Shown here: piece after piece, positions 1 through 6,396 of the stretch
Layout: every line of letters starts with the position of its first letter
Position numbering within the stretch: position 1 is the first letter of the stretch
Source: an uncultured Porphyromonadaceae bacterium
GTDB lineage: Bacteria; Bacteroidota; Bacteroidia; Bacteroidales; Muribaculaceae
Assembly: GCA_947175225.1 (NCBI GenBank)
Contig: CAMWLX010000209.1
Span: 1-6,396, forward strand
Direction of reading: 5' to 3'
DNA: 6,396 nucleotides
Notes under the pieces: model-generated
Databases searched by the model: none
What the model was told of the DNA's origin: nothing
What the model saw: the letters and a program-made list of their open reading frames with translations, nothing else
Position numbers and translations under genes: made by a program

Positions 1-1
1 T

Positions 2-3000
2 ATCAAGACTGAATATCCTGGAGCAAGAAATATCAATCAGGTGACAGAAGTGCTCAGACCACTGAATGCCTATGGAATAGAGGGAGGCAAAGACTTTGAG
101 AAAGTGGAGAGCGCAAGACTGCTTAATTCAAGCGAATATACGCTTAATTCAGCTCTCGGATATATATCCTTGAAGCAGGCTCTTAATACTGATGAGGTGC
201 TTGCAGTAGCGTTTGAATATACATATAATGGCAAGGTGTATCAAGTCGGTGAGTTTTCCGGGGATGTGACATCTACCGAAAATGCATTGTATTTGAAGAT
301 GCTTCGCGGCACGACAGTGTCTCCGAAGCTTCCAATGTGGCAGCTGATGATGAAAAACGTCTATAGCTTGGGTGCCTATCAGATTCAGAAAAAGAACTTC
401 AAGTTTAATGTCAAGTTTCTCAGTGACTCTACGGGTATTGAGATTCCTTATATCCCGGTTGGTTCGATTTCCAACAAGCCATTGCTCCAGGTGATGGGTC
501 TTGACCGCATAGACTCTAATGGAGAGTCGGTCAGTGACGGAATCTTTGACTTCATAGAGGGCTATACTATACAGACATCCAACGGCAAGGTGATCTTCCC
601 GGTGGCTGAACCATTCGGCTCCAACCTCAGAAAGCAGATAAATAATGATGCTCTTGCCGACAGATACGTATATCAAGAACTATACGACTCTACCCTCGTG
701 GTGGCAAAGCAATTTGCTGACAAGAATAAATTTACAATGTATGGAGAGTATTCATCAGGCAGGGGAAGTCAGATTAATCTTGGTGCTATGAATGTGCCGA
801 GAGGTTCTGTCGTAGTGACTGCCGGAGGAGCTGTGCTTACTGAGAACAGCGACTATACTGTAGACTATTCTATGGGTATAGTCACCATCACCAACCAAAG
901 CATAATTGACTCGGGCACCAATGTCAGTGTCTCGCTTGAAAACCAGTCGATGTTTTCCATGCAGAGGAAGACGCTGATGGGACTTGATGCGCAGTATCGA
1001 TTCAATAAAGATTTGACCTTTGGGGGAACTTTCCTTCATTTCGGAGAGAAATCCCTTACTGAAAAAGTTGGCATTGGCGAGGAAATCATCAACAACACCA
1101 TGTTTGGATTCAATTTGAGCTACAATAAACAGTTTATGTGGCTCACCAACCTTATCAACAGGGTGCCTACCATCAATGCCACAGCTCCATCCAGTTTCAA
1201 TTTCACGGCAGAGTATGCCCAGCTGATACCATCGAAGCAGAAGACTGGTACCAATCAGGGTAGTTCATATGTAGATGATTTTGAGACATCGCAGACCGGA
1301 GTGGACTTGAGGAATCCCTATAGCTGGGTTTTGGCTTCAGTCCCACAAGACAATTCGGAAGATGCCTTGTTTCCGGAAGCAAACTTGAGCAATGATCCGA
1401 GTTATGGCAAAAACCGCGCGCTTTTAGCCTGGAACTACATCGACCGTATATTCACTCAGCGGAATAGCTCGATGCTGCCGGGATATTTGAAGAACGACAA
1501 AGAGCAGCTTTCAAATCCATATGTGAGAGAGGTCAAAGTGTATGAGATCTATCCTGGGCGCGAGACCAATTATGGAGATGCCAATTATATCCAGACCCTC
1601 AACCTTTCTTTCTATCCGAAAGAGAGGGGACCATATAATGTGGATGCTGAGAATATAGACAGTGATGGATCTCTTCTTAATCCTGAGAAGAGGTGGGGTG
1701 GCATCATGCGAAAGATCGAAAACTCCAATTTCGAGACTTCCAATGTGGAGTATATACAGTTTTGGCTTCTTGACCCATTTCTTGACGAGAATGCCCCATT
1801 CAATCCCGGCGGAGATCTATATTTCAACTTCGGTGAGATTTCGGAGGATATATTAAAAGATGGAATGAAAAGTTATGAAAACGGTTTGCCGGTAGACGGC
1901 AATACCGACTTCATAGAAGAGACAGTATGGGGAAAGGTGTCGAAACAGAATTCACTGACTTATGCATTTGAGAATGCTCCTGATGCACGTCTGCTTCAAG
2001 ACGTGGGTCTTGACGGCATACCTACAGAAGAGGAATTTTCTTTCCCAACATATGCAGACTTTGTAGAGACATTGCGACAGAAATTGCCGGCAGAAACTAT
2101 ATCCAAGATGCAGGAAGATCCGATGTCGGTATTCAATGACCCGGCAGGCGACAACTATCATTTCTTCCGATCAGATTATTACGATGCCCAGCATACGTCG
2201 ATCCTTGACCGCTATAAACATTACAATGGTGTAGAGGGTAACTCCCTATCTCCCGACCAGAGTCCGAATCCACAGTATCAGTCGAGCAGGGCTGTACCGG
2301 ATGTGGAGGATATCAACCAGGACAACACCCTCAACGAATATGAACGTTATTTCCAATATAGAGTGTCGATCAGGCCGGAAGATCTCGTGGTCGGCAAGAA
2401 TTTCGTGACGGATCGCCAAGAGAGAATGGTCCCGACACCCGATGGACAGCGGCTGGCAGTCTGGTATCAATTCAAGATACCTTTGACAAGTGCAGAAAAA
2501 GTAGTAGGAGGAATCAGCGATTTCTCTACCATCCGCTTTGTGCGTATGTTCATGACAGGCTTTTCTGAAACGACTCACCTTCGATTTGGTTCGCTTGAAC
2601 TCGTCAGAGGCGAGTGGCGCGACTATAAGTTTAATCTCAACTCCCGCAATGACTCTCCGGCTGAAGGGGAAATTGACATGAGTGTTGTCAATATTGAGGA
2701 GAACTCCAACCGCACACCAGTCAACTATATCCTCCCTCCGGGTGTGACCCGAATTCAGGATGCAAGCGCAGCGACGGCTACCCAACTTAATGAACAGTCG
2801 CTTCAATTGAAAATGACAGGAATACAACCCGGAGATGCGCGTGGCATATACAAGAATACTCAACTTGACCTTCGTATCTACAAGCGCCTGCAGATGTGGG
2901 TGCACGCGGAAGCAGAAGTAGACAACCACACTAATCTTAAGGACGGTGACCTTGCCATATTCATACGTGTCGGATCAGATGTCAAAAATAATTATTACGA

Positions 3001-6000
3001 ATATGAGATACCTCTTGATATAACTGCACCGGCTAAGTATAATAACTATTCTTCTGCCGACAGATGGCTCGTATGGCCAAAGAACAATTTCCTTGATCTC
3101 CCCTTTGAACTCTTCACATCGACAAAGACGGCACGAAACAGAGCTATGTCGGAGGGACAAGAGGGAGTGGGATATATAAAGCTATTTTCAATGCGTGACC
3201 CGGAGAACCAACGCAATACTGTATCTGTGCTTGGCAATCCGTCGCTGAGTGATGTGCGCACAATGCTCATCGGAGTCCGCAATAAATCTAACTCAGTGAA
3301 GGATGGAACAGTTTGGGTCAATGAGCTTAAAGTGACTGACTTCAATCAGGAAGGTGGCTGGGCAGCAAAAGTCAATACAAATCTTGCCATTTCTGACATA
3401 GCTACTGTCAACTTTGCCATGCATAAGGAGACAGCCGGATTCGGAAGCGTAGACCAAGGACTCTCACAACGTCGCCTTGACAATTATGACCAATATAATT
3501 TCTCAATTCAAGGAAACTTGGGTAAGCTTGTGCCTGAAAAAGTTAAGCTTGCTGCTCCTGTCTATTATTCGAGGAGCAGTGAAACCACCACGCCGAAATA
3601 TAATCCACTTGACCAGGACATTTTGCTTAAAGATGCCTTGTCGGCTGCAACTACCAAAGCTGAGAAAGATTCAATTAAGGGATATGCCGTCACTAAGAAG
3701 ACTACGGAATCATTCTCTCTGTCGAATATGAGATTTAACGTCACTTCGCAGAATTCCATGCCATGGGACCCTGCCAACTTCACAATTGCGTTCAATTTCA
3801 ACAAGCAGAAGAATATGGATCCCACCACTGAGTATGAGAATACGTCGGACTATAGAGGCTCGTTCCAATATTCCTATTCACCATATTACAAGCCATGGAA
3901 ACCTTTCTCAAAACTTAATGGAAAGTCAAAATTCCAGAAGTTCCTGAAGGATTGGCAGGTCAATTGGCTCTTCAACAACCTGACATTCTTCACCAGTATG
4001 TCGCGCCACTACTATGAGCAGCAGGTGCGTTCGGAGGTAGATGTCGATATGCAACTTCCGGTGCAAGTCAGCAAGAACTTCCTTTGGGACCGTCAGTTAT
4101 CACTCAACTGGAATCTCTTGCAGTCGCTGACCTTCTCATTCCAAAGTAACACTACAGCCAGAATTGAAGAGACTTTAGGAGCAGTAAATAAGAAATTGTT
4201 CCCTGATAAATATAGAGATTGGAAAGACACCGTAATCAATTCAATCAAGGGACTCGGAACGCCGTGGAACTACAACCAGACGTTTACGGGAAGCTATAAG
4301 GCACCGTTCAACAAGATTCCTTTCCTTGACTACCTGACCGGCAACTTGAGCTATACATCTACTTACAGATGGGATAGAGGCACCAAGATTCAGGATGTAG
4401 ATATGGGCAACTCTATACAAAACCAGGCAACATGGAATGCAGATGGGCGTATTAATTTCGAGACGCTCTACAACCATAGCAAATTCCTTAAAGATATCAA
4501 TACTCGATTCTCAGGAAAGAACTCCGGCGGCAAAAGAAATAACAGCACTAAGGCAGGCGGAGCAAAACCGGCTAATAAAAAAACTGATAGTAAAAGAAAG
4601 CGATTAGAAAAGAGCATACAACTCTCTGAAGACAGCACAACAGTCTTCAAGCATAATATGAAGACGAAGGATATCGTCTTCACGGCAACCGTCAATGGAA
4701 AGCGTTTTGACCTGAAGACGAAACCTATTGATGATAACAGTGTGGAGATTTTGAATAAAGGGAAAGAGATAGTCAAGATCGTAGCGCAGGAAAAAGTGAA
4801 AGACGACAAGAAAAGCATAGGTATGGATATCCTTGAACATGGAGTACGTCTGCTTATGGCTCCTCGAAGCTTATCTATGCGTTGGAGACAGAATCATTCA
4901 CTTAATCTTCCACTCTTCCGCCCGTCGGTGGGAGACGTATTCGGACAATCTAACGGTTACGGACCGATGAGTCCCGGCCTTGACTTCGCATTCGGATTCT
5001 ATGATGAAAGCTATGTGGAAAAAGCACTCGAAAGGGGTTGGCTTCTGACGGATGGGCAGAATACTTCTCCGGCGGTGTGGAACAAGGGTCAGGAATTTAA
5101 CTTTGAATTGACACTTGAACCAATCAGGGGGCTTAAGATCACTTTGACTGAAAATCTGACGGATAACCGTACGAATCAGGTGCAGTTTATGTATTCCGGA
5201 ATGCCAACGTCGCGTACCGGAAGCTATACACGTACACACGTGGCACTGAAGACTGCGCTTAAGACATATAAGGCAGAAGATGGATATTATTCTGAGGCAT
5301 TCAATAAATTCCTGCAATACATTCCGGTCGTAGCTGAAAGATATGAGAGGTTGTATGCCGGTATGCGCTATCCGGAAGGTGGCTTTTTGGAAGGAAGTCC
5401 ATTGGTCGGCACGGAGTATAATCCAGAAGTTGGAAGCGTCAGTCGCACATCGAGCGATGTCTTGATACCGGCATTCTTAGCTGCCTACAGCGGAACGAAT
5501 GTGAATAGCGTAAAGCTTAATCTATTCCCGGGACTTTCATCAATGCTTCCAAATTGGAAGGTGACATATGATGGATTTATCAATTTAGGAAACATGAAAA
5601 AATGGTTTAAGGCGTTTACAGTGCAGCATGCCTACAACTGTACGTATTCTGCCGGAAGCTATTCTTCTTATCTGAATTGGATAGGAGTGGACGGCGACTA
5701 TGGTTTTACTCTCGACGAGGCAACCCAGAACCCGATTCCATCGTCTCCGTATAATATATCCTCAGTAGCGATCACAGAGAAATTTAATCCTCTAATCGGA
5801 GTAAATGCTACGCTCAACAATGATCTTAAGGTCAATCTGCAATATACCGACAGCCGCACGCTCAATCTTAACTCTCAGGCGGGTCAAGTAGTGGAGACAT
5901 CGTCGCGGCAGATCACGATAGGAGCAGGCTACAAGATAGCGAATTTCAATAAGATCATCAAGATTGGCAGCAGGCAGGGAGGAGTTAGCAACGACCTCTC

Positions 6001-6250
6001 GATAGATGTAGATTTGAATTTTGCAAACAATGCGAGTCTTATAAGAAGGATTGAGACAGCATATACGCAGGCTACTCAGGGCACAAAATCGTTCTCACTC
6101 AACTTTATGGCAAGTTATGTGCTGAGCCGTCGTATTACGTTGGCAGCATTTTTCGATCACCAGGTCAATACTCCACTTGTGTCATCATCGGCATTCCCAA
6201 CTTCAAACAGCAATTTTGGAGTTTCGATCAATATGTCGCTTGCGAGATAG
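2..6250 (+). CDS. sprA: T9SS outer-membrane translocon SprA (Sov), 5'-partial
   Basis: SprA is the outer-membrane pore through which T9SS cargo (surface enzymes, adhesins, gliding proteins) leaves the periplasm. In the Flavobacterium johnsoniae structure it is a 36-strand single-chain barrel with an extracellular cap and a lateral gate, bound by PorV and a periplasmic plug. The 2082 visible residues follow the family pattern in order: LMMKNVYSLG (115-124); DGIFDFIEG to FPVAEPFG (179-206); a GSVVVTAGG/DYTVDY segment (about 242-290); EYAQLIP (404-410); SSYVDDFE (421-428); FYPKERGPYN (537-546); WGGIMR (565-570); FWLLDPF (587-593); DVEDINQD (767-774); WVNELK (1105-1110); GFGSVDQ (1146-1152); PKYNPLDQD (1198-1206); then alternating barrel-like strands to FGVSINMSLAR at the end (2072-2082). 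The frame is open at the left edge and the GTG at 41 is internal, so the signal peptide and first SprA_N region are absent. Residues about 1503-1607 form a Lys-rich insertion. Family recognition is from memory of conserved motifs, not a search; it is very secure. The exact taxon is not. Confidence 0.97.
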   Translation: MKTEYPGARNINQVTEVLRPLNAYGIEGGKDFEKVESARLLNSSEYTLNSALGYISLKQALNTDEVLAVAFEYTYNGKVYQVGEFSGDVTSTENALYLKMLRGTTVSPKLPMWQLMMKNVYSLGAYQIQKKNFKFNVKFLSDSTGIEIPYIPVGSISNKPLLQVMGLDRIDSNGESVSDGIFDFIEGYTIQTSNGKVIFPVAEPFGSNLRKQINNDALADRYVYQELYDSTLVVAKQFADKNKFTMYGEYSSGRGSQINLGAMNVPRGSVVVTAGGAVLTENSDYTVDYSMGIVTITNQSIIDSGTNVSVSLENQSMFSMQRKTLMGLDAQYRFNKDLTFGGTFLHFGEKSLTEKVGIGEEIINNTMFGFNLSYNKQFMWLTNLINRVPTINATAPSSFNFTAEYAQLIPSKQKTGTNQGSSYVDDFETSQTGVDLRNPYSWVLASVPQDNSEDALFPEANLSNDPSYGKNRALLAWNYIDRIFTQRNSSMLPGYLKNDKEQLSNPYVREVKVYEIYPGRETNYGDANYIQTLNLSFYPKERGPYNVDAENIDSDGSLLNPEKRWGGIMRKIENSNFETSNVEYIQFWLLDPFLDENAPFNPGGDLYFNFGEISEDILKDGMKSYENGLPVDGNTDFIEETVWGKVSKQNSLTYAFENAPDARLLQDVGLDGIPTEEEFSFPTYADFVETLRQKLPAETISKMQEDPMSVFNDPAGDNYHFFRSDYYDAQHTSILDRYKHYNGVEGNSLSPDQSPNPQYQSSRAVPDVEDINQDNTLNEYERYFQYRVSIRPEDLVVGKNFVTDRQERMVPTPDGQRLAVWYQFKIPLTSAEKVVGGISDFSTIRFVRMFMTGFSETTHLRFGSLELVRGEWRDYKFNLNSRNDSPAEGEIDMSVVNIEENSNRTPVNYILPPGVTRIQDASAATATQLNEQSLQLKMTGIQPGDARGIYKNTQLDLRIYKRLQMWVHAEAEVDNHTNLKDGDLAIFIRVGSDVKNNYYEYEIPLDITAPAKYNNYSSADRWLVWPKNNFLDLPFELFTSTKTARNRAMSEGQEGVGYIKLFSMRDPENQRNTVSVLGNPSLSDVRTMLIGVRNKSNSVKDGTVWVNELKVTDFNQEGGWAAKVNTNLAISDIATVNFAMHKETAGFGSVDQGLSQRRLDNYDQYNFSIQGNLGKLVPEKVKLAAPVYYSRSSETTTPKYNPLDQDILLKDALSAATTKAEKDSIKGYAVTKKTTESFSLSNMRFNVTSQNSMPWDPANFTIAFNFNKQKNMDPTTEYENTSDYRGSFQYSYSPYYKPWKPFSKLNGKSKFQKFLKDWQVNWLFNNLTFFTSMSRHYYEQQVRSEVDVDMQLPVQVSKNFLWDRQLSLNWNLLQSLTFSFQSNTTARIEETLGAVNKKLFPDKYRDWKDTVINSIKGLGTPWNYNQTFTGSYKAPFNKIPFLDYLTGNLSYTSTYRWDRGTKIQDVDMGNSIQNQATWNADGRINFETLYNHSKFLKDINTRFSGKNSGGKRNNSTKAGGAKPANKKTDSKRKRLEKSIQLSEDSTTVFKHNMKTKDIVFTATVNGKRFDLKTKPIDDNSVEILNKGKEIVKIVAQEKVKDDKKSIGMDILEHGVRLLMAPRSLSMRWRQNHSLNLPLFRPSVGDVFGQSNGYGPMSPGLDFAFGFYDESYVEKALERGWLLTDGQNTSPAVWNKGQEFNFELTLEPIRGLKITLTENLTDNRTNQVQFMYSGMPTSRTGSYTRTHVALKTALKTYKAEDGYYSEAFNKFLQYIPVVAERYERLYAGMRYPEGGFLEGSPLVGTEYNPEVGSVSRTSSDVLIPAFLAAYSGTNVNSVKLNLFPGLSSMLPNWKVTYDGFINLGNMKKWFKAFTVQHAYNCTYSAGSYSSYLNWIGVDGDYGFTLDEATQNPIPSSPYNISSVAITEKFNPLIGVNATLNNDLKVNLQYTDSRTLNLNSQAGQVVETSSRQITIGAGYKIANFNKIIKIGSRQGGVSNDLSIDVDLNFANNASLIRRIETAYTQATQGTKSFSLNFMASYVLSRRITLAAFFDHQVNTPLVSSSAFPTSNSNFGVSINMSLAR
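2000..2035 (+). other. EF-hand-like acidic loop 1 in SprA (residues 667-678)
   Basis: The encoded segment DVGLDGIPTEEE has Asp at loop positions 1 and 5, Gly at 6 and Glu at 12, which is the spacing of EF-hand and dockerin-type calcium loops. Position 3 is Gly and position 8 is Pro, so the match is partial. It lies in the soluble-looking central part of the protein, not in a barrel strand. Calcium binding is an inference from spacing only. Confidence 0.35.
2309..2344 (+). other. EF-hand-like acidic loop 2 in SprA (residues 770-781)
   Basis: The encoded segment DINQDNTLNEYE fits the EF-hand loop pattern well: Asp, Asn and Asp at positions 1, 3 and 5, Thr at 7, Leu at 8 and Glu at 12. Only the usual Gly at 6 is replaced, by Asn. 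The surrounding sequence is among the conserved stretches of SprA proteins, so the acidic residues are probably kept for structural reasons. Metal binding is inferred and not shown. Confidence 0.4.
4508..4822 (+). other. Lys/Arg-rich linker plus small beta-rich insertion inside the SprA barrel region
   Basis: This stretch encodes residues about 1503-1607 of the visible protein. It starts with a Gly/Asn/Lys-rich linker in which 12 of 34 residues (1505-1538) are Lys or Arg. The linker is followed by a segment with alternating hydrophobic residues (for example DIVFTATVNGKRFDLKTK) and ends in a charged KVKDDKK tail just before the conserved barrel sequence resumes at GVRLLMAPRSLSMRW. The composition is unlike the aromatic-rich transmembrane strands on both sides, so I infer a soluble loop or subdomain projecting from the barrel. 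Related insertions occur at this place in other SprA proteins as far as I recall, so the position is probably conserved while the linker sequence is variable. The side of the membrane cannot be told from sequence alone. Confidence 0.6.
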
Positions 6251-6289
6251 GGCACCGGGGCACAGAGTGGCAAAAAATAGAGAAACGGG

Positions 6290-6313
6290 AATTCAAAAGA
6301 TATTGAATTTTTG
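6290..6313 (+). terminator. Possible weak intrinsic terminator after sprA
   Basis: A perfect 7-base inverted repeat, AATTCAA (6290-6296) and TTGAATT (6303-6309), encloses a 6-base loop. It can be lengthened by G-T wobble pairs at the base, and a T run covers 6308-6312. It starts about 40 bases after the sprA stop, where a terminator would be expected. The stem is almost all A/T pairs and the T run overlaps it, so its stability is poor. A chance repeat in AT-rich spacer DNA is a real alternative. Confidence 0.3.
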
Positions 6314-6318
6314 TTAAA

Positions 6319-6352
6319 TTGTCTGAATAAAATGCCTAATAATCAATTTTTG
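6319..6352 (+). promoter_or_regulatory. Weak Bacteroidota-type promoter candidate
   Basis: AATTTTTG at 6345-6352 matches the Bacteroidota -7 consensus TAnnTTTG at all but one fixed base. A TTG at 6319-6321 lies 23 bases upstream and could serve as a poor -33 element (consensus TTTG, normally about 19-21 bases away). Transcription would begin near 6359 and give a leader of roughly 27 bases before the ATG at 6386. AT-rich spacers produce such matches easily, so this is only a candidate. Confidence 0.22.
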
Positions 6353-6365
6353 CTGTCACAAAGAA

Positions 6366-6385
6366 ATTAAAAAGCGATTAAAAAG
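6366..6385 (+). repeat. Two direct copies of ATTAAAAAG before a possible start codon
   Basis: The 9-base word ATTAAAAAG occurs at 6366-6374 and again at 6377-6385, an 11-base period (about one helical turn). The second copy directly abuts the ATG at 6386. A-rich, Shine-Dalgarno-free leaders are usual for efficiently translated Bacteroidota genes, so this may simply be a translation leader and not a protein-binding repeat. Confidence 0.45.
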
Positions 6386-6396
6386 ATGTATAAGAG
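6386..6396 (+). CDS. Possible start of the next gene (only 3 full codons visible)
   Basis: An ATG followed by TAT AAG AG runs off the right edge. It is preceded by an A-rich leader without a Shine-Dalgarno and by a weak promoter candidate, and it is 135 bases after the sprA stop. Those are the only reasons to call it. Too little is visible to suggest a product. A gene beginning further right, or a convergent gene ending beyond the edge, cannot be excluded; all three reverse frames hit a stop within about 40 bases of the right edge. Confidence 0.25.

Noticed and set aside
41..43. GTG as the start codon of the large gene
   Set aside because: The frame is open for all 13 codons before it within the window, and the sequence on both sides reads as internal SprA. 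Homologues have several hundred more N-terminal residues.
149..676. Antisense open frame of 175 codons
   Set aside because: It is opposite highly conserved SprA motifs, shows no domain and has no plausible promoter or leader, so it is a shadow.
2246..2929. Antisense open frame of 227 codons, the longest on the - strand
   Set aside because: It lies entirely within conserved SprA coding sequence, its translation is rich in Cys, His and Arg with no recognisable domain, and its composition is that of a reverse-frame shadow.
4468..4818. Antisense open frame whose translation looks hydrophobic and membrane-like
   Set aside because: The hydrophobic run of Phe, Leu and Ser is the expected reverse complement of the Lys/Glu-rich insertion codons on the + strand. 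It is not independent evidence for a membrane protein.
6384..6396. Resemblance of the window end to the Tn5/Nextera mosaic end (AGATGTGTATAAGAG)
   Set aside because: The window reads AGATGTATAAGAG, lacking two bases of the adapter, and at a 3' edge adapter read-through would give the opposite strand. A chance match in an A-rich leader is more likely, though the raw reads could settle it.
1..6396. Search for mobile elements, CRISPR arrays, tRNA or rRNA genes and a novel multi-gene system
   Set aside because: About 98 percent of the window is one intact coding frame of a known family. The remaining 146 bases show no spaced repeats, terminal inverted repeats or structured RNA beyond the short hairpin noted.

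Overview
This window is almost entirely one very large gene. It is read on the + strand and is cut off at the left edge of the window. It encodes most of SprA (called Sov in Porphyromonas), the giant outer-membrane translocon of the type IX secretion system (T9SS). The T9SS is confined to the phylum Bacteroidota, so the family alone places the organism there. I infer a gut-type Bacteroidales member, possibly Muribaculaceae- or Prevotella-like. The grounds are the general look of the protein, a GC content in the mid-40s percent judged by eye, and an A-rich leader without Shine-Dalgarno at the right edge. The family-level placement is a guess.

Positions 2-6250 are one uninterrupted reading frame of 2082 codons plus a TAG stop. 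The frame is already open at the first base. A GTG at 41 could be mistaken for a start codon, but it lies inside conserved SprA sequence, so the true start is outside the window. Known full-length homologues are about 2400-2500 residues, so roughly 300-450 N-terminal residues are missing. The C terminus is complete and there is no sign of a frameshift or decay.

Positions 6251-6396 form a 146-base non-coding tail. It holds an AT-rich hairpin with a short T run about 40 bases after the stop (possible terminator) and a weak Bacteroidota-type promoter candidate. Next comes a tandem pair of a 9-base A-rich word, and finally an ATG at 6386 that may begin the next gene. Only three full codons of that gene would be visible.

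Functionally, the window shows one component of the T9SS. In characterised systems SprA works with PorV and a periplasmic plug protein and is powered by the GldKLMN complex. None of these partners is encoded here. I found no mobile element, CRISPR array, RNA gene or undescribed multi-gene system. The points most worth a second look are inside SprA: two EF-hand-like acidic loops and a lysine-rich insertion within the barrel region.
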